Assembly: GCA_947561585.1 (NCBI GenBank)
Contig: CANNZV010000428.1
Location: 738,617-802,616 of the forward strand
Length of the DNA stretch: 64,000 nucleotides
Origin: Caprella mutica
Lineage: Eukaryota > Arthropoda > Malacostraca > Amphipoda > Caprellidae
Direction: 5' to 3'
Position numbers and translations under genes: made by a program. Under the pieces are notes generated by a model that saw nothing but the letters and a program-made list of their open reading frames with translations, was not told the origin of the DNA and ran no database searches. Each line of letters starts with the position of its first letter. The stretch's first letter is position 1. Below are positions 22,384-31,283 of the stretch, piece by piece.

Positions 22384-23185
22384 ATGGCGGGTGAAGACTT
22401 TAATATATATTTGTCTAGTAAAGAGAATAAAAATATTTACAGAAATAATAAAGCTTCCCAATTCACGAATAAAATATTACCTAATTTACTTTTGAACGAT
22501 GATTATGTGGTGGCTTTGTCTAATATTGCATTCTCACCCGAGTATCATTGTATAAAAAAATATGATCCTAATTTCTTTATAAATATTGACATTAAAACCT
22601 TCAATGATAAAGGATTAGTTGAAAAACTCTATACATCAAAATATCTGTGTAGTGTAAATATTACTAGAGAGTCCGTATTTAAAGCAATACAGCAATTAAA
22701 TAATGATTTTGTTTCCTTCTTAATCATAAGAAATATTTCCAAAAGATCACAGAAACCAATTTTTAGATTTAAAACAAATGATTGTTATATTACATTGGGA
22801 AAACTTGACCACACAATAGTGGATGAGTCAAGTGAGTTGTTTTGGGAATTCTCAGAGCATATGGCCAGGTTCCTGGGCGTAGGTACCGAACAATCCACTA
22901 TCCCATTAATTATAAATCCAGTCAAAATTCCAAGGAAAATAGAGTGTTTTTTTGTTTATACTGATATTGTTCATCCGTCACATTTAGGAGATAAATCAAT
23001 CAACATTAGATGTAATTCCAACCGATAAAGAAAGGGGGAAATTCGTCCCTCAACTTAATTACAAAGGGGTAAAGAATACTTTAATAGAAGATATTTCGAT
23101 AGAAATTACAGATCAAAATGGGGATGACATTCTGTTTGATGAAGATGTAGATGTTTTGTGTGTTTTACATTTTAAACTCAAATAA
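22384..23185 (+). pseudogene. PX: Minor capsid (penton-type) protein, frameshifted
   Basis: It starts at AAGATGGCG (22384). The N-terminus DFNIYLSSKENKN, FTNKILPNLLLNDDYVVAL and SNIAF match the conserved start of Polinton minor capsid proteins (a single jelly-roll that forms the capsid vertices). The main frame stops at 23028, but coding clearly continues from 23003 in another frame to 23185, with the usual C-terminal pattern ISIEITDQNGD...DVLCVLHF. A single indel near 23000 is the simplest cause. It is followed after 53 bp by the next gene on the same strand. Assignment rests on motif pattern and neighbour genes. Confidence 0.8.
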
Positions 23186-23238
23186 TTATATATAAACTAG
23201 TGTGATTATATATTTAGCTCATTTATAAAAGTTCAAGC

Positions 23239-23661
23239 ATGCGAGTGGTTTATATCCCTCCCTCTGTACAAGATTTCAACACCCTTTTTTCTAAAAGGGG
23301 TGGAGGGTTATCTGATATCCGAGTTTACCACAACAGAGGAGGGTCATTATTATCTTTTGTTGGAAGATTTGCTCGTTATGCACTTCCATTTATCAAGAGT
23401 ATAATTCTCCCTGAAGTTGGTAATTTTGCAAAAAATGTGGCTGACGATGTTGGTCAGGGAAGGAATATTAAACGTGTGTTAAAAGAACGAGGATTGGAGA
23501 CAGCAGTTAACATGGGGCGACGTGTTGCTAAAAAAGCTAGAGGAGGGGGAAATAAGAAGAAAAAAACTAGTTCAAAGAAACAAATTGTAAAGAAGAAAAA
23601 TAACCAGAAAAAATGTATAAGAAAAAAAGATATTTTCAATACAAATAAGTTCCAGTTGTGA
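23239..23661 (+). CDS. Small basic Polinton virion-type protein
   Basis: 140 residues. A Gly-rich N-terminal third (KRGGGLSDI, RGGSLLSFVG) leads to a hydrophobic/amphipathic helix FARYALPFIKSIILPEV, then NFAKNVADDV and a Lys-rich tail (KKARGGG, KKKKTSSKK, VKKKNNQKK). Polintons of insects commonly carry such a protein between minor and major capsid genes. The order recalls adenoviral core or protein-VI-like polypeptides, and the RGG sites could be cut by the element's protease, but both are inference. The basic tail suggests DNA binding in the particle. Intact frame. Confidence 0.65.
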   Translation: MRVVYIPPSVQDFNTLFSKRGGGLSDIRVYHNRGGSLLSFVGRFARYALPFIKSIILPEVGNFAKNVADDVGQGRNIKRVLKERGLETAVNMGRRVAKKARGGGNKKKKTSSKKQIVKKKNNQKKCIRKKDIFNTNKFQL

Positions 23662-23744
23662 ATATGTTAGCGGTTAATTTATATATAATACCCACCCTAA
23701 CTGATTTGGGCATAGTATCACAATAGACGGACACAAGTCAGGAC

Positions 23745-25070
23745 ATGGGATTTTTATCAGTTCCAACCACGAGGTACCACAATGCCATCTCGAATTTATT
23801 TCCAAATGATAAAAGAATATATAAGTTAGAGGCTGGTATTTCATCACGATATGAAAGGGATATTTTACCATCCAATGTGAATATTAATAGTGAAGCAATA
23901 ACAGATAATTACATTGAATTCAATATCAATGGTAGTGATCAAGAATTTATTGATTTGGATACTTTATCAATAGAATTGAAAGTTTCGATTACAAAAGCAG
24001 ATGGAGCGGCGATAGAGGCTACGGATAATGTTACTCTAGTTGATGGATTCGCTCATCGAATATTAGCAAAGAGTTCTATTTTTTTGAATAGTGTTCAATG
24101 TGAATCAAATGCATTCTTTGGGTTGTGGACTGTTGTAAAACACCATTTAAGTCTATCGAAGGATGAAATGAGTAGTCATGGTCGGAATATGTATTATAAA
24201 GCTCTTGATAACAAAATCCCACATACGTATATCCCAAATAATTTCACTCTCGCCTCTTTAAAAAACGATGAAAAAAGCATCCAAGCTGATTGTGTAACAG
24301 GAATTCATACAATAGCACCATTGAACATAGAATTAGCAGATTCTGGTTTTTACCTTCTTAATGGTGTTGATATGAGGATAAGATTTGATCTTGCTAGCAA
24401 TGCAGTTGTTTTGGGAACAAACACTGATGAAAATTTCAAGTATAAGATTACTATGGCTAAAATATGGATGAAGAAGATAATCCCACAACCTTCAGCTCTC
24501 ATGAGCCTTTCACAAAATTTAACCTTGGAAAATAGTTTTGTGGAATATTTATACTCACGTCCGGTGATAAAGAACAGTATTATACCACAGGGGAGCAGTA
24601 ATATCGTGTTAGACAATATTTTTAATGGTATTATACCACATCAAGTTATTGTATTCATGATGTCTCAAGATGCCTTGAATGGGAATTTAAAGAAGAATTC
24701 TGGGTATTTTGATCATTGCAACATAAACTCCCTGCGATTGGAGGTTGACGGGAACATTACAAGTTCCATCACAGGATCTATTCCATCACAACCAGCGCGA
24801 TTCTTCAATCACACCCTGGAGAATTTAATGGGAAAAGATCATTTGTTGACATATGAAAATTTCAAAAGTGGTAAAAGCATTTTCGCATTCGACTTGAGAT
24901 CCACTAATTCAAGTGAGGTTCTCTCGTTAGAGCGTAGAGGTAATATGAGACTCTCTGCACAACTTTCTGTTAATCTTACAGAGAATGTGGTTATTTTCGT
25001 TGTGGGTGTAATTAATGGTATCGTACAAATAGATTCACGGAAATCAGTTAGAACCAATAATTTAATATGA
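23745..25070 (+). CDS. PY: Major capsid protein (double jelly-roll type)
   Basis: 441 residues from the ATG at 23745. The segment NYIEFNINGSDQEFIDLDTLSIELKV, then VDGFAHRILAKSSIFLN with VQCESN, corresponds to the first jelly-roll strands of Polinton major capsid proteins (the family of C. elegans F54H12.2). It would form trimeric hexons of an icosahedral shell. It is shorter than many family members, so part of the second barrel may be reduced, yet the frame is uninterrupted. The stop overlaps the protease start as ATGA at 25067-25070. Confidence 0.82.
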   Translation: MGFLSVPTTRYHNAISNLFPNDKRIYKLEAGISSRYERDILPSNVNINSEAITDNYIEFNINGSDQEFIDLDTLSIELKVSITKADGAAIEATDNVTLVDGFAHRILAKSSIFLNSVQCESNAFFGLWTVVKHHLSLSKDEMSSHGRNMYYKALDNKIPHTYIPNNFTLASLKNDEKSIQADCVTGIHTIAPLNIELADSGFYLLNGVDMRIRFDLASNAVVLGTNTDENFKYKITMAKIWMKKIIPQPSALMSLSQNLTLENSFVEYLYSRPVIKNSIIPQGSSNIVLDNIFNGIIPHQVIVFMMSQDALNGNLKKNSGYFDHCNINSLRLEVDGNITSSITGSIPSQPARFFNHTLENLMGKDHLLTYENFKSGKSIFAFDLRSTNSSEVLSLERRGNMRLSAQLSVNLTENVVIFVVGVINGIVQIDSRKSVRTNNLI

Positions 25071-25645
25071 ATTCAAAACAATTAGAATCCGTATTTTTGA
25101 AAATTAGAGGTAGATTTCAGGGAATATTCACAAACGACAGTTTGCGAATAAAAAACAGAGGGATATACATAGTTAATGTTATTTCTAACCCGAATATTTT
25201 GGGGCATTGGGTGATGTTTTACTTTGATATTAATGATAATGTAATATTTGTTGATAGTTATGCAAAAAAAACTATTTTTTATGGTGGAAATATTTTTAAA
25301 TGTTACATGAGGTTTAATGTGAAAAGTTTTGTGAAAACTCAGCTACAATCAAATGATTCACTAGTGTGTGGTCTTTATTGCCTTTATTTTGCATTCTATC
25401 TAAATAAAGAATATAGTATGAAAAGAATACTATCCCATTTTTCAGACAATTTTAGAAGCAATGATAGAATAGTTGAAAGAATTATTCTTGCAGAGATTGG
25501 TGTAGATAGATGTGAGATAAGTTTCTGTCCATCCTTGATGTACAATAAAAATGTTTGGCTGTCTGTACATATTCAAATACATGCAATAAATAGATTTGCT
25601 TCAATAATATTCAATCAGTCATTGAAGGATGGATGTTCAGAGTAA
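25067..25645 (+). CDS. PRO: Adenain-like cysteine protease
   Basis: 192 residues. The triad and oxyanion residues of the adenovirus/Ulp1-type fold are all present and spaced as in the family: H47 (LGHWVMFYFD), D63 (FVDSY), Q94 (LQSNDS) and nucleophile C101 (VCGLYC), with seven residues from Q to C. It probably processes capsid and core precursors during particle maturation. The start overlaps the capsid gene by four bases and the end overlaps the coiled-coil gene by 17, a very compact arrangement. Confidence 0.92.
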   Translation: MNSKQLESVFLKIRGRFQGIFTNDSLRIKNRGIYIVNVISNPNILGHWVMFYFDINDNVIFVDSYAKKTIFYGGNIFKCYMRFNVKSFVKTQLQSNDSLVCGLYCLYFAFYLNKEYSMKRILSHFSDNFRSNDRIVERIILAEIGVDRCEISFCPSLMYNKNVWLSVHIQIHAINRFASIIFNQSLKDGCSE

Positions 25646-26252
25646 TGAAAATGAATGTATTATTAAAGTGTTGGAGAGTTTTTTATTCACTGGTGTTAAG
25701 GTGCTTAAGAAACTCATCGATACAATTGAAAAGAGTAATGGATATAAATCACTACATAAATATGAAGGGATTGAAATCAAGGTGAATGAAGCTATTGATC
25801 AAATCAATAATGAAGTTGATGATATTCGACAGTTGATTTCTCAATCTCAGATAGAATATTCAAGATTGCAAGAATTAGAAGAGAAACTCAGTGGTGAAGT
25901 AGAGTATATGAAGAATGGGATTAATAAACGTGCAACCATTGCAGTCGTTGAACGTGATTTTAGAGACATTGAATCAGAGTTCAATATTAAATTTAACAAA
26001 ATTCAGGAGACAATGAAGAGGAATGAAAAGAACATTACAATTCAAGTTGAGAAAATATGTGAACATCTGTTTCATCTTCGTGAACGTGTGGATGAGATGA
26101 GTACACTCAAGTCACAGGTCTCTACGATAGAAGGAAAAATAGAGTCTATCACTTCTGAGCTCATTCAAACAGGAAAAGAAATATCATGGATGAAGGAGTT
26201 ACATGATGAGTTGAATATCAAAGTTGATGAAGTGTTAGTTAATAGAGATTGA
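25629..26252 (+). CDS. Coiled-coil Polinton protein
   Basis: 207 residues, almost entirely heptad-like and charged (DDIRQLISQSQIEYSRLQEL, EEKLSGEVEYMKNG, RERVDEMSTLKSQVSTIEGK). No catalytic motif or membrane segment. Polintons often encode one coiled-coil protein next to the capsid/protease block; a structural or scaffold role is plausible but unproven. Intact; it starts inside the protease gene. Confidence 0.7.
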   Translation: MDVQSNENECIIKVLESFLFTGVKVLKKLIDTIEKSNGYKSLHKYEGIEIKVNEAIDQINNEVDDIRQLISQSQIEYSRLQELEEKLSGEVEYMKNGINKRATIAVVERDFRDIESEFNIKFNKIQETMKRNEKNITIQVEKICEHLFHLRERVDEMSTLKSQVSTIEGKIESITSELIQTGKEISWMKELHDELNIKVDEVLVNRD

Positions 26253-26323
26253 TTATGTATAATAATAAGTTTTCAATAAATTGTAATGTTCTAATTGTAT
26301 TGTTTCATTATCATATAAAATAG

Positions 26324-26971
26324 ATGGGTGTTGTTATCACTAGTGTAGTAATGGAGAAGATTCAGTCTGATGAAGTTGATATTTTTAATCAATGCGCTAG
26401 GGTTTTAATTGGTAGGTTTTCAGGTAGTGGAAAGAGTTATTTTACATCGAAGTTAATTCAACTCTACAAACATAAATTTGATAAGATTATAGTGGTTGGT
26501 TCTGAATTAGAGTGTGTGGAAGATGCAGGTGTTATTCGAGATGATGGATTTAATGTTGATTTAGATCACGATGGATTATCACCGATATTGATAATTTATG
26601 ATGATATCATCTATGGTATAAAGAAATTAAAACTTGCAGCTCAAGTGTTCGTTAAAGGAAGGCATAAGAAGGTTTCAGCTATACTTTTAACGCAAAATAT
26701 TTTTCTTCCGAGCAAAGAATTCCGTTGCATTTCATTAAATTCAACTCATATAGTTCTCTTGCGAATGAGGGATAGTAGACAGGTGGTTCACTTTTCAACC
26801 ACTTTTCTACCACAGGAAAAACGAGATATGTTTTTAAAGTTGCATAAGTTGATTGTATTAAAGGAAAAAAATCGTTATTTATTGATAGATTTTACCAAAG
26901 ATCCATATTCAAAATTACTTATCCGAACAAACATTTTTGGTGAAAGTTTAGAGACATGTATACAGATATAA
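26324..26971 (+). CDS. ATP: Packaging ATPase (A32/FtsK-HerA type)
   Basis: 215 residues. Walker A is GRFSGSGKS (G30-S38), Walker B is LIIYDD (89-94), and the sensor-like segment LLTQNIF (121-127) fits the A32-like genome-packaging ATPases of Polintons and NCLDVs. It would pump the replicated element DNA into capsids using ATP. The last 16 bases overlap the start of the integrase gene. Intact frame. Confidence 0.9.
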   Translation: MGVVITSVVMEKIQSDEVDIFNQCARVLIGRFSGSGKSYFTSKLIQLYKHKFDKIIVVGSELECVEDAGVIRDDGFNVDLDHDGLSPILIIYDDIIYGIKKLKLAAQVFVKGRHKKVSAILLTQNIFLPSKEFRCISLNSTHIVLLRMRDSRQVVHFSTTFLPQEKRDMFLKLHKLIVLKEKNRYLLIDFTKDPYSKLLIRTNIFGESLETCIQI

Positions 26972-28025
26972 ACCCTGAAAACATTTATAGAGATTTGTCT
27001 CACCCTGCTGGGTTGGGATCTATCTCAAAATTAAAACAAGCAGGGGTTGAAGATCCTGTAAAGTATTTGAATTCTAAAGATTCATACACACTTCATAAAA
27101 TAACAAGAAAAAAATTTAAAAGACGTCCATTCATCTAATCTGGACCTGGAAAAATTGTTTGTTCTGATATAGCGTATTTGAGGAGATATGAAAAACAAAA
27201 TGATGATTGTGGGTATATGTTGATTTTCATTGATATATTTAGTAGAAATTTATCAGTTTATATGGTGAAATCATTGAAAAGTAAAGATATAGTACTTAAA
27301 ATGAGGCATTTTTTTCAAATTCAATATATAAATATTCAAAAATGCTCACAGATGAAGGAATAGAGTTTAAATCGAATGCAATTAATGAATTATTAAATAA
27401 AAATAAAATATGTCGATATAACACTTTCAATCGAGAGATCAAGGTTTCACTTGCTGAAAGGGTGATAAGAACTTTGAAGATGAAAATAATGCGATATATT
27501 ACAGAATTTAATACTGAAAGATACATTGATGTGCTACCTATTTTAGTGGATACATATAACCATTCTAAGCATAGAGGGTTGGATTATAAAACCCCTACTG
27601 ATGTTCATTCAACCACTGTGTGGAGTGAAATAGTAAGTGCATTTAAAAGTATATATAAGAATCGAAGCAAAATAAATTATGATTCATTATCTAACACGTT
27701 AAGTGTGGGCACACACGTGCGTTTAGTGGCGGCTGGGACCACACAACACAAGTTTTTCAAGGAAAGTTTTCTCAGAAACACTAAAGAGATATTTAAAATA
27801 GATGGTGTAAATGAAACTCATCCCATTACTTACTCACTGGTTGATTTGGAAAATAAGAGAATAGAGGGGAGATTCTATAAATCGGAATTAATACCCGTTG
27901 AGAATACAGGAATATATAGAATCGAAATTGTTAAAACACATAAAAAACGTGGAATTAAAAGATACCTTATACGGTACGTAGACTATCCTTTTTCAAAAAA
28001 CCGATGGGTGACCAAATTGGAGTAA
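26956..28025 (+). pseudogene. INT: Retroviral-type integrase with chromodomain, broken
   Basis: Order: N-terminal region (YRDLSHPAGLGSISKLK, as in Polinton integrases); DDE core with CSDIAYL (first Asp), LTDEGIEF (second Asp) and SLAERVIRTLK (Glu); then VRLVAAGTTQHKFFKESF; and a C-terminal chromodomain (YRIEIVKTHKKRG, YLIRYVDYPFSKNRWV). A TAA at 27136-27138 and a frame change near 27308-27320, in a run of seven Ts, break it. The three catalytic residues survive across the frames. It catalyses insertion with the 6-bp duplication seen at the ends. The chromodomain may steer insertion to marked chromatin (family knowledge, not shown here). Confidence 0.92.
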
Positions 28026-28336
28026 AAAGACTTTCAACTCTCGTGAAAAAATTGATAACAAAAACTAATGGGGAGCGAGTTGGTTATATAAAGTCAATCA
28101 AATTGAACGAGTTAGAATTGTTGAGTGAAGCTTGTATAAATATCTTGAATGGGAATTTGAAAATAAAAAATGGAGTTAAAACTATTTTAAAAAGAGTGAG
28201 CAAAATATTGCGTAAATTATAGTCTCGTGCAATAAAGGCTAGTGAAAAACGAAAGCTCTGGGTGGGATTGCAAGGGTTGCACATATTGAATACATTGCTC
28301 CCAATATTACAAAATGAAATTCTTTTATCTAATTAA
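28004..28336 (+). pseudogene. Small Polinton protein with premature stop
   Basis: Starts within the end of the integrase gene. The frame has 72 codons (KRLSTLVKKLITKTNG, ELLSEACINILNGNLKI, ILKRVSKILRK) to a TAG at 28220. The same frame continues with KASEKRKLWVG and LHILNTLLPIL to a stop at 28334. The pattern, a helical lead, a basic middle, then a short hydrophobic tail after a RKL motif, is that of a small protein found in many insect Polintons, so the TAG looks like a lesion. Function unknown; a virion component is possible. Confidence 0.6.
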
Positions 28337-28916
28337 TGCACAGGAATATAAGAATATGATGAAATTATGTGAAAAAAAATATCTGAAGAAGAAGATGAAG
28401 GTGATTTGGAAAAAAAAACAAATTGTAAAAGATGAACATTTACCTAACGAGTTGAAATTGCAGTTATTATCTCAGAAAAAGAAAATTGAGAAAGAATCTC
28501 CTGAGAAATATGAGAAAATGCATTCGGTGGGGGATGAGGAAAGTGTGAGAAATGAGAGAGTGCGAGATTCGAGAAATGATGGAATACAATTTGTCAAGGG
28601 TGAGAGTGAAGGTGTGTCTGATGAGGATATAACAACAATAATTAATACATTACCTGATAAATATCGTGAGGAGGGAAAATCATTATTACAACATTTATTA
28701 CAATATTTTACAATATCGAAATATGGATTCATTAAACATAAAAATTTCATAAATTTTCTCAGAATTGAGGATTTGTTACGAAGTTTACTGGTGAAGCGAT
28801 CAAGAGTTGTACCTGGTGTACAAGAAATACTTGATATCATACCTATGGATAAGGGATATATTCAAAACAAAAAGGTGATAACAGGGGGTGGGGTGATTCC
28901 TAGAAAAAAAAATTAA
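28314..28916 (+). CDS. Conserved Polinton protein, function unknown (200 aa)
   Basis: Lys-rich N-terminal half with little order, then a compact C-terminal domain (about residues 103-180): DITTIINTLPDKYREEGKSL, LLQYFTI, IRIEDLL-like FLRIEDLLRSLLVKRS, VPGVQEILDII. This C-terminal domain matches the general pattern of a short helical protein repeatedly present in insect Polintons (LP...A..LL..I...I..SNI.DLL...L..R). No enzyme motif. Intact. Confidence 0.6.
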   Translation: MKFFYLINAQEYKNMMKLCEKKYLKKKMKVIWKKKQIVKDEHLPNELKLQLLSQKKKIEKESPEKYEKMHSVGDEESVRNERVRDSRNDGIQFVKGESEGVSDEDITTIINTLPDKYREEGKSLLQHLLQYFTISKYGFIKHKNFINFLRIEDLLRSLLVKRSRVVPGVQEILDIIPMDKGYIQNKKVITGGGVIPRKKN

Positions 28917-29211
28917 GTGGGAAATTTTCTGAGGGAAATGTAATCACAATTATATGGTGTATAATGTAACTATAATATTTTAAGTTAACAAGATATTTCC
29001 CGAAAAAGTTTTTATGTGAGATGTTGTTCGTGAGGAGAGGTATTATTTTAGGTAACAGAATAGCTCAGTTGGGGGTAAAAGCTCATGGATACCCAAGCCT
29101 AATCCACTGTTGGGTATAAATGACTTTAGAAAATTGTAAAAATCATTCAGTTTGGAGATAGCTTTCTACTCGAAGTGTTGTTACTGTGTTTATCTGCGAG
29201 TGAGTGATAAA

Positions 29212-30077
29212 ATGGAGGAAAATCTTAGTCAGTGTGAATTACAGGAAATTTGCTCTAATGTACCAGCGTTTGATTTTGAGGAAAGTGATGTCAAGAGACA
29301 GAGAAAGGAAATTGGTGAGTTTATCTTGTTATCATTATTTAAATGAATAAATTTATTTGATCAAATAATCTGATTGGATGTGTGGTGTGTGATTAAATTA
29401 TATATATTCTATAGAATCGCAAAAGCATTATCTACATTTGAGTGCAGAGGAGATGGGGAGAGTTGCAACTGAGTCTTTGGTGACTTTGAAAGAAGCCTTT
29501 GAAAATGGAACATTACCAGATGACTATGGGATTTTAACACAACTTGAACCAGGTGTGTGTATATTTTATATTAATTATTTCAATCCTCTCGAATAGCGAA
29601 TGCAATATTCAGTTGATAGTGTTATTTCGAATCAAATAGAAAAAAAATGATATAAATTTTAATGGGTATTATTTTATCATATTCTAGTTCCTTCATGTTC
29701 AAACATATCTTCAACACCAAACATTACTGGAGTATCTGTTCCTAAGAGAATCAAGATTACTCCTGCAAATAATAATATTACTCAAAACAAAATCCCTCCA
29801 CCTGTAAAACGAAAAAGAGCTACTGTACCTCGAAGACAGAGGAAAGCCATTCCTATTGATTTAGGAAAAGAAAATGAAAATCTTTCTGAAGATGTCGTCG
29901 TGGTTTTGAGAGAAGAGGAAGAAAGTGAATAATGTGAAGAAAGATGAAGATGAGATCAGTGATGAATATCTAGAAGATGTCATCAGAAGATATGCAATGC
30001 AAAAGTGTAAGAAGATCAAGCTGGACATGTTGATGAAGTGGGCTCTACCTGAACGATTTAATGTAGGGTCCACCTGA
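29212..30077 (+). pseudogene. Three-exon Polinton gene at the right end
   Basis: Exon 1 is 29212-29314 (MEENLSQCELQEICSN, donor gtgagt). Exon 2 is 29415-29552 (acceptor ttctatag; HYLHLSAEEMGRVATESLVT; donor gtgtgt). Exon 3 starts at 29688 (acceptor attctag) with a Pro/Lys/Arg-rich segment PPPVKRKRATVPRRQRKAIP, likely a nuclear signal or DNA-binding tail. Both introns are phase 1. Exon 3 reaches a stop at 29930, but another frame is open from about 29925 to 30077 with a coding-like end (ISDEYLEDVIRRYAMQKCKK), so a small indel near 29920 probably cut the protein short. Exon 2 resembles the modules of the polymerase 5' exons. Confidence 0.6.
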
Positions 30078-30091
30078 ACGATTTAATAAGT

Positions 30092-31277
30092 GAATTTTTC
30101 TATAGAATTATACGCATTTACTTTTAAAATGCTCAATTTCTTTTTTTTTTAATTAATGTATTAATATTCAGTGTTGGTGAATTCATTGTAATATATATAT
30201 AGAAAATGTCTTTTTAATGTAATATACTTTTAAGTTGATTTAGAAAATTTCTTTAGCATTAAGTAGCTGGTTCTTCTGTGAGAAAATAATAAAATATATT
30301 CACCTCATCTGATCGCTAACTTGTTTAAAGTCAAATTGGCGATCACTGGAGGTGTATGTTATTTTATTGAAACTACGCTGGACAACACCTCTTGGACACC
30401 AAGAAGAAGAAGACGAAGATGGATGGATGGAGCCTACATTATATCTTAAATAATATTATTTCATATAAACTATATTTAAAAATATTTTTTAGAACACTAT
30501 ACCCACCTCTGTTCATTCTATTGTTTTCTATATGGTACATTTAGAAAGAAAATTTAATAGGTTGAACTATGTCAATTTTTTTTTTGGTCCATACACCAAA
30601 CAGTTCTATTTCATTTCTATTTATTTAATTGGTACTAATTCTATGTATAGCAGATTGAAATCATAACGAATGGAAAAAAATAAATTACTACCCTTTTCAA
30701 TTATCACCCATCTATATTATAATAATAACATTTAAAATTTTTAGAACAGTATACCCACCTCTGTTCATTCTATCGTTTTCTATATGGTGCATTTAGAAAG
30801 AAAATTTAATTGGGTGAACTATGTCAATTTGTGTTGGTTCCATATACTAAACTCTTCTATTTCATTTCTATTTATTTATTTAATACTAATTCTATGTATA
30901 TCACATTGAAATCATAACGATTGGAAAAAAAAATAACACATCTTAAATTACTACCCTTTTCAAATAAATCATTACTCATCTGTCACACACACTCCTTTTT
31001 TTTTCTATATAACAAATAAATTCACAATTACACATCTTAGATATTACACCAAACTTACATATATATATTTCATCAACACATTTATTACACATGTCAAACT
31101 ATCCTTTTTTCTAAGTAACAATTTAACACAGAATTATATAAAAACCACCCTTTTCACTCATCAATCTCCTCACCTGTCAATCTCACCCTCTTAAACATAC
31201 GATTACCACCCACGAATATGCTAATTATAGCCATGCAAGAATACCCCCTGTATGAATTACCCTCAAATCCAACTACT
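30092..31277 (-). repeat. Polinton right terminal inverted repeat
   Basis: Reverse complement of the left terminus with only scattered differences, lacking the 75-bp duplication. It starts directly after the last Polinton gene (stop at 30077). Confidence 0.93.
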
Positions 31278-31283
31278 ATTGTC

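Larger units (their letters stand above)
15396..31277 (+). mobile_element. Polinton/Maverick DNA transposon, full length (15.9 kb)
   Basis: The element starts AGTAGTTGGATTTGAGGG and ends with its reverse complement. It is flanked by a perfect 6-bp duplication, ATTGTC (15390-15395 and 31278-31283), as Polinton integrases produce. AG...CT ends are also usual. It encodes protein-primed DNA polymerase, minor and major capsid proteins, cysteine protease, packaging ATPase, retroviral-type integrase and several small proteins, all but one on the plus strand. Polintons replicate by their own polymerase and are regarded as integrated viruses able to form capsids. Breaks in at least five genes (listed under each) mean this copy is not autonomous. 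Confidence 0.97.
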
